DNA of 64,000 nucleotides from Janthinobacterium tructae (GCF_006517255.1 NZ_CP041185.1:5580001-5644000); one strand, 5' to 3'; positions 37,092 to 46,207 are shown, numbered from the stretch's first letter. Notes: generated by a model not told the origin, from the sequence alone. A program made the numbers and translations.

Positions 37092-38000
37092 TCAGACGGG
37101 GATGCTCAACAGCAGATGCTGCAGCAGCGCGCGGCTGTCCGTGGTCCCTTGCGCCGCATGCAGGCGGTGGGCGCAGACGGGCAGCAGCACGGCTTGTACA
37201 TCGTCGGGTGTGACGTGGTCGCGTCCGGCCAGGGCGGCCCAGGCGCGCGCCGCCTGCAACAGGGCCAGCGCGGCGCGCGGGCTGAGGCCGTCGGCAAACA
37301 CGCCGGGCGCGCGGGTGGCATGCACGAGGGCCAGCACGTAGTCGACCACGGCGGGTGAGGCGTGGATGGCGCGCAAGCCCGCTTGCGCCTGCAGCAATTC
37401 TTCCGCGTTCATCACGGCCGGCAAGGTTTGCAGCATGGCGCGGCGGTCGGCGCCCAGCAGCAGCGCCCGTTCGGCTGCCGCATCGGGGTAGCCCAGGGTG
37501 ACGCACATGAAAAAACGGTCGAGCTGCGATTCGGGCAGGGGGAAAGTACCCAGTTGGTGCGCGCAGTTTTGCGTGGCGATGACGAAAAACGGTTGCGGCA
37601 GCGTGTGCGTGACGCCATCGAGCGTTACTTGCCGCTCTTCCATCGCTTCGAGCAAGCCCGATTGCGTCTTCGGCGTGGCGCGGTTGATCTCGTCGGCCAG
37701 CAGTACTTGCGTGAACAGGGGGCCGGGGTGGAAGATGAAACTGGCGCTGGCGCGGTCATACACGCTCATGCCGGCCACGTCGGCAGGCAGCAGGTCGCTG
37801 GTAAATTGCTGGCGCTTCCATTGCAGGCCCAGCGAGATGGCCAGCGCATGCGCCAGTGTGGTCTTGCCCACGCCGGGCACGTCTTCGATCAGCAGGTGGC
37901 CGCCCGCCAGCACGCAGGCGAGGGTCTGGCGGATCTGCAAGTGTTTGCCGACGAGAACTTCGCCGATTTGCTGCGCGGCCTGGTGTATTTTCGAAAACAT
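37092..38000 (-). CDS. MoxR-family AAA+ ATPase
   Basis: The 302-residue chaperone-like ATPase has Walker A GVGKTTLAHA, Walker B LLADEINRATPKTQ, and sensor 1 VIATQN. It has the typical lid with DGLSPRAALALLQAARAWA. MoxR proteins act with vWA/DUF58 partners in maturation of complexes. It heads the overlapping MoxR, DUF58, transglutaminase, mltB operon. ATG 38000 begins MFSKIHQAA; a start seven codons earlier is possible. Confidence 0.95.
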   Translation of the reverse strand: MFSKIHQAAQQIGEVLVGKHLQIRQTLACVLAGGHLLIEDVPGVGKTTLAHALAISLGLQWKRQQFTSDLLPADVAGMSVYDRASASFIFHPGPLFTQVLLADEINRATPKTQSGLLEAMEERQVTLDGVTHTLPQPFFVIATQNCAHQLGTFPLPESQLDRFFMCVTLGYPDAAAERALLLGADRRAMLQTLPAVMNAEELLQAQAGLRAIHASPAVVDYVLALVHATRAPGVFADGLSPRAALALLQAARAWAALAGRDHVTPDDVQAVLLPVCAHRLHAAQGTTDSRALLQHLLLSIPV

Positions 38001-38226
38001 GTTATTTCTATCACAGTACAAGGGATTATTTAATTTACAATCGCTTTGGCCAGGTCAAACGGCGGCGCCCGCCAGCTGCGCGCTCGTGGTAGATTAGAGT
38101 CACAGCAAAGGCGGCAAGGGCAGCACAGACCAGCCAGTGATTTTATGCGAGAACGCGCAGGGCGAACAGGAATGCCATGCAGTGTTCCCGGAGAATGGAC
38201 AGAGACAGAGGTAACCAGTACAGCGC

Positions 38227-39153
38227 ATGAGCACAGCCATTTATACCCATCCCGATTGCCAGCGCCATGAAATGGGCGACTGGCATCCTGAATCGCCGGC
38301 CCGCTTGCAGGCCATCAACGATCAATTGATCCTCGCGCATATCAGCGACCTGGTCGAGCACCGCGACGGCGTGCGTGCGCAATTGTCCGACATCGAGCGC
38401 AACCACAGTGCCACGGCCATCGGCCTGGTACGCGACAATGTGCCGGCCGAGGGCGACTACTATCCGCTCGACGGCGACACCTTGCTCAACGCGCACAGCT
38501 ACGAGGCGGCCCTGGCCGCCGCTGGCTCGGCCGTGATTGCCACGGACGCCGTTATCGATGGCGAGATCAGCAACGCCTTTTGCGCGATCCGACCGCCAGG
38601 CCACCATGCGCGGCCCAGCGAGCCCATGGGTTTCTGCCTGTTCAACAATGTCGCCATCGCCGCCAAGCATGCGCTCGACGTGCGCGGCCTCGACCGAGTC
38701 GCCATCGTCGACTTTGACGTACATCATGGCAATGGCACGGCCGAATCCGTGGCAAATGATCCACGCATCCTGATGGTGAGTTTTTTCCAGCACCCGTTTT
38801 ATCCGTACAGCGATGTCGAGTCTTACACGGATACGCGCGTCAACGTGCCCGTGCCAGCCCGCTCGAAGGGCGATGCCGTGCGCCAGCTGGTGCTTGACCA
38901 CTGGCTGCCGGCACTGCACCGGCAGCAGCCGCAGATGATTTTCATTTCCGCCGGTTTCGATGCCCACCGCGAAGACGATGTGGGCGGCATGGGCCTGGTG
39001 GAGGCCGACTACACATGGCTGACGCAGCAAATGATGGCCGTGGCCAATCAGTATGGCAAGGGCCGCATCGTCAGCTGCCTCGAAGGGGGCTACAACCTGT
39101 CGTCGCTGGGCCGCAGCGTGGCGGCGCACGTGAAGGCGCTGGCGGAGCTGTAA
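38227..39153 (+). CDS. Histone deacetylase family protein
   Basis: The 308-residue protein has the arginase/deacetylase fold. Its active-site residues are visible in RPPGHHARP, VDFDVHHGNGT (zinc Asp and His) and SAGFDAHREDD (second zinc Asp). Bacterial members deacetylate acetylpolyamines, acetoin-type or other small substrates or proteins; the substrate cannot be told here. It stands alone between the MoxR operon and small unknown genes. Confidence 0.93.
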   Translation: MSTAIYTHPDCQRHEMGDWHPESPARLQAINDQLILAHISDLVEHRDGVRAQLSDIERNHSATAIGLVRDNVPAEGDYYPLDGDTLLNAHSYEAALAAAGSAVIATDAVIDGEISNAFCAIRPPGHHARPSEPMGFCLFNNVAIAAKHALDVRGLDRVAIVDFDVHHGNGTAESVANDPRILMVSFFQHPFYPYSDVESYTDTRVNVPVPARSKGDAVRQLVLDHWLPALHRQQPQMIFISAGFDAHREDDVGGMGLVEADYTWLTQQMMAVANQYGKGRIVSCLEGGYNLSSLGRSVAAHVKALAEL

Positions 39154-39165
39154 CGGTGCAGCGAA

Positions 39166-39492
39166 CTACAGCAAGCTCGGACGGCTGCTGGAATTGGTGT
39201 GGCGATGGGTCTGGTAGTCGAGCGCGTCGCCGGCCATGAAGCGGCGCCAGGCTTGCGTGTAGACGAGCGATGATTTCTCTGCGTCGAAGCTGTCGAGCTG
39301 GAGCATGTCGCGGTGGTGCTTGATTTCATTGACCAATTGGTCATACAGCATTTGCAAGCCATAGCTGTCGGCGCTTTGGCGTTTCAGGCGCTCTTCCAGC
39401 TGCGCCACTTGTCCCTGCAACTGCCGGCATTCCTTCTTCCAGTCATTGCGCGGCATGCGCTTGGGCGCCATGCCAGTGTGTTCCATCGTCAT
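39166..39492 (-). CDS. Coiled-coil hypothetical protein, 108 aa
   Basis: A short soluble protein with a predicted coiled coil at residues about 17-60 (KKECRQLQGQVAQLEERLKR) and a Ser-rich C-terminus. There is no signal peptide or cysteine pair motif. ATG 39492 is preceded by TAGG at short spacing; ATG 39486 is an alternative. I do not recognise the family. Confidence 0.65.
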   Translation of the reverse strand: MTMEHTGMAPKRMPRNDWKKECRQLQGQVAQLEERLKRQSADSYGLQMLYDQLVNEIKHHRDMLQLDSFDAEKSSLVYTQAWRRFMAGDALDYQTHRHTNSSSRPSLL

Positions 39493-39651
39493 ATCGACCT
39501 ATCCCCGTCGCGTATCTCCCTGCACCTGGCGGAGCCAGCCTGGAAATAATTGCTTTTCATTTAAGAGGCGATATTAGAGCATACTTTTTTATTGCTTGCA
39601 GTAAATATAAAAATCCTTGTAGAAATATCTTACCTGGCTTCCCGGCACGTA

Positions 39652-40449
39652 TCACTGGTGCTGCGCCGCCTTCAAGGGCGCAGCGGGGGCGGCTTCGGCC
39701 AGGTGGTCGTCGTCGGCGTAAGTGAGGGTCAGCAGGGTATTGTCGTCCCAGCTTGCGTCATACAGCGGCGGCACGTAGCGCTGGCGGTCTTGCGTGACGC
39801 GGATCTCCAGCGCGCGCTCGCCCGAGCGCGCCTGCACGGCGGCGAGGTTGCGCGGCACGGGATACAGCACGTGGATCAGCGACGAGTGGCACGGTCCGCC
39901 CGCCAGGCGGAACAGGTTGCGCCGGACAAAGGGCAAGTCATCCTGCTCGACGGCCCAGCGGATTTCGCATTCCAGGCGCAAGTCGCCCAGGCGGCGCACG
40001 TTCGCAGGCAGTCCCGGCGTATGGATGTCGGCGCGCCAGCGCAGGGTGTCGCGCTTCTTGTTGCTGACCAGGTCGGCATTCGCATCGTAGGCCGTCTTGT
40101 CGCGCGTCAAGGTGAAGCCGCCATCTGCCGCCAGCGGCACGGGGATCGACAGGTTGTCGGCTGACAGGTGCAGGGTCACGCCATCGAGTCTGGCCTGGGG
40201 CGTGGCGGGGACCAGCATGAAGCGCAGCGGCGCGCCCGGCGCCAGGCGCTGGTGGTCGGCATACGCGTCGAGCCCCTTGAGCATGGTGCGGTAGGGGCGC
40301 AAGTCGGGATCGCGCGTGCTTTGCACGTCGACAACCTGCTGCATGTCCTGGCTGGCCGTGTCGCCAGGCGCCGCCGTTTGTTCTTGGGCCAGGGCGGGCA
40401 GCAGGCAGGCGCAAAGGGGGGCGAGGAGGAAAAAACGGGGAAGATGCAT
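39652..40449 (-). CDS. Exported hypothetical protein, 265 aa
   Basis: A signal peptide (LLAPLCACLLPALAQ, cleavage near residue 21) is followed by a beta-rich mature region. The C-terminal part, ending in an Ala/Pro-rich tail, contains one cysteine in GGPCHSSL and one in RLECEIRW, which could form a disulfide. It is presumably periplasmic. No family is recognised. It is divergent from the GTPase gene by about 200 bp. Confidence 0.75.
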   Translation of the reverse strand: MHLPRFFLLAPLCACLLPALAQEQTAAPGDTASQDMQQVVDVQSTRDPDLRPYRTMLKGLDAYADHQRLAPGAPLRFMLVPATPQARLDGVTLHLSADNLSIPVPLAADGGFTLTRDKTAYDANADLVSNKKRDTLRWRADIHTPGLPANVRRLGDLRLECEIRWAVEQDDLPFVRRNLFRLAGGPCHSSLIHVLYPVPRNLAAVQARSGERALEIRVTQDRQRYVPPLYDASWDDNTLLTLTYADDDHLAEAAPAAPLKAAQHQ

Positions 40450-40649
40450 GGAATGCGTGCCAGGTTAAGCGTGCAATGGGGAAACCGGCCAGGCTGGACG
40501 GACTGCGGATCTTATCATTCAAGTAACTGCCAAATTATCACCAATTGTCTCGTTCGCGTCGCACGGCTGGCGCTGTCGGCGGAAAATGCGACGTCGTGGC
40601 GGCAACCACGTAAAATAGCGGATTGACTGAACGAACTGAAGGCAAGAGC

Positions 40650-41597
40650 ATGGCGATACAATGGTACCCAGGACACATGAACGCGGCCCGCAAGAAAGCG
40701 GCCGAGACCATGGAAAACACCGACCTGGTGATTGAAGTGGTGGACGCGCGCTTGCCGGCAGCCAGTTGCAATCCCATGGTGGACGAGTTGCGCCTGTTCC
40801 GCCAGCGCCCTTGCCTGAAGATCCTCAACAAGACCGACCTGGCCGATCCTGCCGCCACGGCCGCCTGGGTGGCGTATTTCAATGCCCAGGAAGGCGTGAC
40901 CGCGTACGCGATGACGACCAAGAAGCCGGGCGACGTGGCGCGCATCCCTGACCTGGCCAAATCGCTGGCGCCGCACCGCGGTGTGCCAACGAAACCGCTG
41001 CGCATCATGATCATGGGTATCCCCAACGTGGGCAAGTCGACCCTGATGAATGCGCTGCTGAAAAAGCGCGTGGCCAAGGTGGGCGACGAGCCTGCCGTGA
41101 CCAAAATGCAGCAGAAATTGTATCTGGACAAGAACACCATCCTCGTCGACACGCCCGGCATGCTGTGGCCGAAGATCGCCATCCCCAGCGACGGCCTGAT
41201 GCTGGCGGCCAGCCACGCCATCGGCTCGAACGCGCTGATCGAAGAGGAAGTGGCCGTGTTCCTGGCCGAGGAATTGCTCAAGCGCTATCCGGATTTGCTG
41301 GCGGCGCGCTATGGCACCAAGGTCGGTGAAGTCGACGCCATCGGCGTGGTCGAAGGCATCGCCGCCAAGCGCGGTTTCCGCATCAAGGGCGGCGATTACG
41401 ATTTCGAGAAAGCCTCGCATACCTTGCTGCTCGACTACCGCAGCGGCATCCTCGGTCGTATCTCGCTGGAAACGCCGGATACGCGCGCGGCCTTGCTGGC
41501 CCAGCACGCGGCCGAGATGGCGGAAAAAGCGGCCATAGCGGCAGCGATTGCCGCCGAAAAAGCAAAAAATGCGGCGCGCGGCAAGCGCGGCACGTAA
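40650..41597 (+). CDS. ylqF: Ribosome biogenesis GTPase RbgA/YlqF
   Basis: The 315-residue GTPase is circularly permuted: the G4 motif NKTD (about residue 60) precedes the G1 GIPNVGKST (about 125) and G3 DTPG. The N-terminus WYPGHMNAARK is diagnostic. In Bacillus it acts late in 50S assembly. The ATG at 40650 was chosen over an upstream in-frame start at 40623. The C-terminus is an Ala/Lys-rich helix. A strong terminator follows. Confidence 0.94.
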   Translation: MAIQWYPGHMNAARKKAAETMENTDLVIEVVDARLPAASCNPMVDELRLFRQRPCLKILNKTDLADPAATAAWVAYFNAQEGVTAYAMTTKKPGDVARIPDLAKSLAPHRGVPTKPLRIMIMGIPNVGKSTLMNALLKKRVAKVGDEPAVTKMQQKLYLDKNTILVDTPGMLWPKIAIPSDGLMLAASHAIGSNALIEEEVAVFLAEELLKRYPDLLAARYGTKVGEVDAIGVVEGIAAKRGFRIKGGDYDFEKASHTLLLDYRSGILGRISLETPDTRAALLAQHAAEMAEKAAIAAAIAAEKAKNAARGKRGT

Positions 41598-41614
41598 TTC
41601 AAGCGACAGCCATG

Positions 41615-41655
41615 CAAAAAGCGCCGCGACATCACTGTCGCGGCGCTTTTTTTTA
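41615..41655. terminator. Bidirectional intrinsic terminator between ylqF and the dioxygenase gene
   Basis: AAAAAGCGCCGCGACA and TGTCGCGGCGCTTTTTTTT enclose TCAC between two convergent genes, so it can serve both. Confidence 0.9.
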
Positions 41656-41667
41656 TGCGCTGGCGGA

Positions 41668-42471
41668 TTATCCGAATCTGAAACTGGTCACCGCCAGCGC
41701 GCCAAAAAAATCCTCCTCGTGGTACACCACGTGCGCCGCTTCCTGCTCGGCCGCACCGAGCGCCACCATCAGCGGCAGCAAGTGATCTTCCTGCGGATGG
41801 GCCTGGCGCGCGCCGGGGGCCTGGTCCCAGGCCAGCAGTTGCTCCAGCCTTTGTTCTGGCGGCAAGGCCATCGTCTGGCGCAGCCAGGCGTCGAACTGGT
41901 GCGAGGCGACGGCGCCCGCCTGGCCGAACTGGCGCAGATTATGGTAAGACAAGCCGCTGCCGACGATTAGCACGCCTTGCCGGCGCAAGCTGGCCAGCGC
42001 GCGGCCCACCTCGACGTGCGTCAGCGGGTCATAGCCGTGTTTCAGCGACAGCTGCACCAGCGGCACGTCCGCTTGCGGGTAGATGGGAAACAGGGCGCTG
42101 AAGGTGCCGTGGTCGAAGCCCCGCTCGTGGTCCAGGCGCGCCGCGTGGCCGGCCGCATCGAGCAACTGTTTTACCTGCGCCGCCAGTGCCGGCGCGCCCG
42201 GTGCCGGGTACTGGATCTGGTAGGTATGCGGCGGAAAGCCCGAATAGTCATAGATCATGCCCGGCTGCGGACTGGCCGAAACGAGGAACTGCGGCCCTTC
42301 CCAGTGCGCCGTGACCACCAGCACGGCTTTCGGGCGCGCACCGATCTGGCGCGGGATATCCTGCAGCGATGCTTCCAGCACATCGTAGCGGTCGCCGAAC
42401 TGCTCTTTCATGAACGGCCACGGGCCGCCGCCGTGCGACAGGAAATAGGTGGGGAAAGTGTGCTCTTGCAT
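41668..42471 (-). CDS. DODA-type extradiol aromatic ring-opening dioxygenase (YgiD-like)
   Basis: The 267-residue LigB-superfamily enzyme has iron or zinc ligand His residues visible in LSHGGGPWPF, TAHWEGP and GFDHGTFSAL, and a catalytic His in GSGLSYHNL. E. coli YgiD opens L-DOPA. The true substrate here is unknown. It is divergent from a LysR gene across 112 bp that contain a CTATC-GAT-GATAG dyad, so that regulator probably controls it. Confidence 0.92.
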   Translation of the reverse strand: MQEHTFPTYFLSHGGGPWPFMKEQFGDRYDVLEASLQDIPRQIGARPKAVLVVTAHWEGPQFLVSASPQPGMIYDYSGFPPHTYQIQYPAPGAPALAAQVKQLLDAAGHAARLDHERGFDHGTFSALFPIYPQADVPLVQLSLKHGYDPLTHVEVGRALASLRRQGVLIVGSGLSYHNLRQFGQAGAVASHQFDAWLRQTMALPPEQRLEQLLAWDQAPGARQAHPQEDHLLPLMVALGAAEQEAAHVVYHEEDFFGALAVTSFRFG

Positions 42472-42498
42472 GGCGGCTCCGGAGTGGAATGACTGATG

Positions 42499-42511
42499 CT
42501 ATCGATGATAG
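42499..42511. promoter_or_regulatory. Dyad in the dioxygenase/LysR intergenic region
   Basis: CTATC-GAT-GATAG is a 13-bp symmetric site between divergent genes, a plausible LysR-type operator. Confidence 0.4.
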
Positions 42512-42583
42512 TCATGCGCGGTCAGTTGATCAAGATCGCAATTATTGATATATCATTTCCATTTTGTTGATGATGGGATGGTC

Positions 42584-43474
42584 ATGGATACTTTGCGCAG
42601 CATGCGCGTGTTTCGCTCCGTGGTGGAACTGGACAGCTTCGTGCGCGCCAGCGAGCGCCTCGATCTGTCGCCGGCCATGGTCAGCAAGCACGTGATGCAC
42701 CTGGAACGCCACCTGGGCGCGCGCCTGCTGAACCGCAGCAGCCGTCACCTGAGCCTGACGGAAATCGGCAAGGTGTACTTCGAACAGTGCCGCGACATGC
42801 TCGACAACCTCGACGAGGTGGAAGCGACAGTGGGCCGCACGACGGTGGTGCCGCGCGGCATGCTGCGCCTGAGCGCCCCCGTCTGGTTCGCCAACGCCAT
42901 CTTTACGCGCACCCTGGTGGCTTACCGCGAGCGCTTCCCGGAAGTCACGTTTGACATCGACTTGAGCGGGAGGGTGGTCAACCTGGTGGAAGAGGGTTTC
43001 GACCTGGCCCTGCGCGTGAGTCAGGCCCCATCGCCGAGCCTGATCGCGCGGCCTATCGGCAGCATCGCCTTTCACCTGGTGGCCGCGCCCGCCTACCTGG
43101 CGCGCGCGGGCCAGCCTGTGGTGCCGCAGGATCTGGCGCAGCACGCCATGATCAGTTATTCGCTGTTGTCAAATGGCAATGAATTGACGTTGGACGGCCC
43201 ACAGGGACACGAGACGGTGAAGTTTACGCCCGTGCTGCAATGCAATAACGAAAGCCTGCTGCATGCGGCCGCGCTCGACGGCATGGGCATCGCCCTGCTG
43301 CCATCGTGGCAAACGGATGCGGACCTGGCGGCGGGGCGGCTGGTGCGTCTCTTCGACGGCTACCAGTTGGCGGGCGGCAAGGTGTACGCCGTCTACACGA
43401 GCCGCCGCTACCTGTCCTCGAAAGTGCGCACCTTCATCGACTTCCTGGCCGATGAAGGGCGCCTGGGCAGCTGA
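42584..43474 (+). CDS. LysR family transcriptional regulator
   Basis: A 296-residue LysR regulator with N-terminal winged HTH (ASERLDLSPAMVSKHVMHLE) and a substrate-binding domain. ATG 42584 is the natural start; the frame extends 13 codons further. It is divergent from the DODA-type dioxygenase, its likely target. The effector may be an aromatic compound, but that is inference. Confidence 0.93.
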   Translation: MDTLRSMRVFRSVVELDSFVRASERLDLSPAMVSKHVMHLERHLGARLLNRSSRHLSLTEIGKVYFEQCRDMLDNLDEVEATVGRTTVVPRGMLRLSAPVWFANAIFTRTLVAYRERFPEVTFDIDLSGRVVNLVEEGFDLALRVSQAPSPSLIARPIGSIAFHLVAAPAYLARAGQPVVPQDLAQHAMISYSLLSNGNELTLDGPQGHETVKFTPVLQCNNESLLHAAALDGMGIALLPSWQTDADLAAGRLVRLFDGYQLAGGKVYAVYTSRRYLSSKVRTFIDFLADEGRLGS

Positions 43475-43499
43475 CGGCCCCAGCGGCGCACGCCGTGCG

Positions 43500-43505
43500 T
43501 ATAAT
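43500..43505 (+). promoter_or_regulatory. Perfect TATAAT -10 box upstream of receptor gene
   Basis: TATAAT lies 68 bp before the TonB-receptor-like gene in the gap after lysR. No good -35 is seen at 16-18 bases. Confidence 0.35.
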
Positions 43506-43572
43506 GATTCGCTTTTGCCATCCTCCCGTTGCACTACCGTGCGTGCCCCGGTAGCGCACCCAGCTTGCCGCC

Positions 43573-45138
43573 ATGATGCCTGCCCCTCCCGCCCTGACCA
43601 TCGCCACGCGTGCCTTGCTGCTGTGCGCCCTGGCCATGCCGGCGTGCGCGCAGGAGCTTGAATCGCCTGCCGTGCCGCCATCCGTGCAGCAGGACGGCGG
43701 CGCGGCAGGCGTCACGCATGGCGACTTGTCCACCGAACTGGCGCAGGGCGGCCAGCACAGCGTGCGCGGCGCCCTGTCGCGCGACCAGGACGGCATGTCG
43801 CTCGATCTGGCCATCGATGAGTTGCGCAATGGCAATTACCGCGATGGCAGCGTGTTTCACCAGCGCGGCTTCAACGGCGGCGCGGAATGGAAGCTGCGCC
43901 AGGGGCGTTTCGGCTTCAGCGCCGACCAGCTGAACCAGGACACCCGCTATCCCGCGCCCGAGGCGCCGTTCCTGGCCTTGCTGGCGGCCCGCCCGGAAGA
44001 CCTGTACCGCTACGAGGTGCGGCGCGCCAGCGCCTTCGTGCAGCGCTATGTGGGCAATGTCGAGCTGGGCGTGGAGCTGTCGCAGCGGGAAAAGCGCGCC
44101 ACCGCCCAGTATGCGGGCGAGGATGGCAGCAGCGAATCGCGGTACAGCAGCCGCCGCCGGCAACTGGCGCCGCGCCTGCGCCATTACGGCAAGGTGGGCG
44201 GCGTGGGCACGGATACGGAAGTGGGCCTGGACCTGATGCAGTGGGAGCGGCGCTCGGGCCGCGATGGCGATGGACGGCGCCGGCAGTATTCGCGCGCGCT
44301 GCTGCTGCGCGAAGAGCTGGCATTCGGCGGCCCATCTGCGCCGCGTCTGCTGCTGGGCCTGCGGCATGAACAGTTTCAGCTCGATCCGGCCGACATGCCC
44401 GCCGGCGGCAGCGACTGGGAAAACCAGAACGCCTGGGACGTGCAGGGCAGCCTGCAGCTGCGCCCGCAACTGAGCGTGTACGCCAAGGCCGCGCGCAGCT
44501 ACCGCATCGATGACGATGGCTATACCCGCGCCGGCTACCGTCCCCTGGCGGGACAGCTGCGGCGCGAAACGGAAGTGGGCGCTACCTTCGGCGACGCGGC
44601 GCGCAGCGCCTCCGTGCGCGTCTTCAGCGAGCGCCTGAGCAATCAGATCGTCTTCGACCAGAACCTGGGCCAGCTGGGCTTTGCGGGCAACCTCGACCCC
44701 TCGCGCCGCGACGGCATCGCCATCGAGGCCAGCATGGCGCTGGCGCGCGACTGGCGCCTCGACGCGCAGGTACGGCAAGTGCATGCGCGCTATGATGATT
44801 ACACCTACGACGGCCCGGATATCGCCCTCGTGCCCAAGACCCTGGCCAGCCTGCGCGTGTACTGGACGGGGCAGGCCGGCGCGAGTGCCGACGTGGGCGT
44901 GCAATGGCTGCGCGCCCTGCGCTATGGCCCGGATTTCGACAACAGCTGCCTGGCGCAAGTGCCCGCATTCGCCACCGTGGACGGGCGCTATGTGCGCAAG
45001 CTGGGCGCGTGGGAGCTGGAGCTGGCCGGCAGCAACCTGGCCAACCGTCGCCATTACGGCGATGCGCCCGGCTGCCGCTCCAGCATTTACCTCAACGATG
45101 CGCGCCAGCTGCGCGTGTCGGCGCGCTACCATTTCTGA
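43573..45138 (+). CDS. TonB-dependent-receptor-like beta barrel lacking the plug domain
   Basis: The 521-residue protein has a signal peptide (cleavage after PACAQ). It continues directly into alternating polar/aromatic beta strands typical of the 22-strand receptor barrel. It ends in DARQLRVSARYHF, the outer-membrane sorting pattern with terminal Phe. Canonical receptors are about 650-800 residues because a TonB box and a plug of about 130-150 residues precede the barrel. Neither is visible here, and the bases upstream belong to the lysR gene. It may be a constitutively open channel, an adapted porin or a decayed receptor. The next gene is dsbA, 147 bp downstream. Confidence 0.78.
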   Translation: MMPAPPALTIATRALLLCALAMPACAQELESPAVPPSVQQDGGAAGVTHGDLSTELAQGGQHSVRGALSRDQDGMSLDLAIDELRNGNYRDGSVFHQRGFNGGAEWKLRQGRFGFSADQLNQDTRYPAPEAPFLALLAARPEDLYRYEVRRASAFVQRYVGNVELGVELSQREKRATAQYAGEDGSSESRYSSRRRQLAPRLRHYGKVGGVGTDTEVGLDLMQWERRSGRDGDGRRRQYSRALLLREELAFGGPSAPRLLLGLRHEQFQLDPADMPAGGSDWENQNAWDVQGSLQLRPQLSVYAKAARSYRIDDDGYTRAGYRPLAGQLRRETEVGATFGDAARSASVRVFSERLSNQIVFDQNLGQLGFAGNLDPSRRDGIAIEASMALARDWRLDAQVRQVHARYDDYTYDGPDIALVPKTLASLRVYWTGQAGASADVGVQWLRALRYGPDFDNSCLAQVPAFATVDGRYVRKLGAWELELAGSNLANRRHYGDAPGCRSSIYLNDARQLRVSARYHF

Positions 45139-45285
45139 GACAGAGGCGCAGCGGGGCTTAAATGCGGCTTAAGCGGGCGCGAAGCGGGGCGATAAACTCG
45201 GCTTTTTTCCACCCTGGCTTCATCGACCGGCGCAAAAAGTGGTAATCTCGCCCCGTTCACGACCACTTTATGATGAAGGATTAAT

Positions 45286-45957
45286 ATGCGTTTTCTGCGT
45301 TTCTTGCGTCCCCTGCTCGCCGCCGTCACCCTGGTGGCGGCCACCGGCGGCGCCATGGCTGCCGATACCGGCTTTACCACGCTTCCGACGCCAGTGCGCA
45401 CGGACACGGGCAAGAAGGTGGAAGTGGTCGAGTACTTCATGTATTCCTGCCCGCATTGCTACGCGCTCGATCCTTTGATGCACGACTGGGTCAAGAAGCA
45501 GGGCGACAAGATCGCCTTCCGCCGCATCCACCTCGCCTTCTCCGGCCCGAAAGACCCGCAGGCGCACGCGTATGCCACCCTGGAAGCGATGGGCCAGCTG
45601 GAGCAGTTCCACGACAAGATCTTCCGCGCCATCCACGTCGAGCGCAACCGCCTGAACCGCGATGACGCCATCCTCGACCTGCTGGTCAAGAACGGCATCG
45701 ACAAGGCCAAATACCTGGACATGTTCAATTCCTTCGGCGTGCAAACCAAGCTGAAACGCAACGAGCAGCTGATCACCGCCAGCAAGATCGACAGCGCGCC
45801 GACCATCGTCATCGACGGCCGCTTCGTCACGTCGCCGTCGCAGCTGTCGCGTCCCGGCCAGTCCGAGCCGCAGACTCAGGCGGCGACCCTGCGCGTGATG
45901 GATGAACTGGTGGCACGCACGCTGAAAGAGCGCGCACCCGCGCCAGCGAAGAAGTAA
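45286..45957 (+). CDS. dsbA: Periplasmic thiol:disulfide oxidoreductase DsbA
   Basis: The 223-residue protein has a signal peptide (TLVAATGGAMAA) and a thioredoxin fold. The active site is YFMYSCPHCYALDP (CPHC, as in E. coli DsbA). A cis-proline loop SAPTIVIDGRF lies near residue 170. It introduces disulfides into exported proteins and is re-oxidised by DsbB. It is followed 12 bp later by a small membrane protein with two conserved cysteines, likely in the same transcript. Confidence 0.95.
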   Translation: MRFLRFLRPLLAAVTLVAATGGAMAADTGFTTLPTPVRTDTGKKVEVVEYFMYSCPHCYALDPLMHDWVKKQGDKIAFRRIHLAFSGPKDPQAHAYATLEAMGQLEQFHDKIFRAIHVERNRLNRDDAILDLLVKNGIDKAKYLDMFNSFGVQTKLKRNEQLITASKIDSAPTIVIDGRFVTSPSQLSRPGQSEPQTQAATLRVMDELVARTLKERAPAPAKK

Positions 45958-45969
45958 GCGGATAGCGCC

Positions 45970-46194
45970 ATGAAACAGCTGCCCTGGACTTTGTGCGTAC
46001 TGGCCCTTGCCCTCGTGGCGTGGCTGGCGCTTGCCGTCGTCAGCGTGGAAAACCAGCGCAACGCGCTGGTGACCCAGGCGTGCGTGGACCCCGCGTTCAA
46101 GAACGAGGTCGACGCGAAATGCCTGGCGTCCGTGCAGTCGCGCGAACACTGGTGGCAGCACCTCACTTACGCCATGACGCATTTCCGAAATTGA
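45970..46194 (+). CDS. Small single-pass membrane protein, two conserved Cys (paralogue A)
   Basis: The 74-residue protein has one membrane segment (TLCVLALALVAWLALAVV). A C-terminal part of about 48 residues follows with ENQR, ACVD, KCLA and HWWQH. It aligns without gaps over 71 residues with the protein at 55014-55331 (33 identities). N-in/C-out topology would place the two conserved cysteines in the periplasm. It lies 12 bp after dsbA and ahead of a terminator, so it is surely co-transcribed. I know no named family. An accessory or substrate role in disulfide formation is a guess from location. Confidence 0.75.
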   Translation: MKQLPWTLCVLALALVAWLALAVVSVENQRNALVTQACVDPAFKNEVDAKCLASVQSREHWWQHLTYAMTHFRN

Positions 46195-46207
46195 ATGCGC
46201 CTGCATG

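Noticed and set aside
36079..37506. Long version (475 residues) of the DUF58 protein
   Set aside because: The extra N-terminus is an out-of-frame reading of the MoxR gene; the start at 37086 fits the 5-bp gene spacing.
43495..43572. Cobalamin riboswitch ahead of the TonB-receptor-like gene
   Set aside because: The leader is too short (under 80 bp) and has no B12-box-like sequence.
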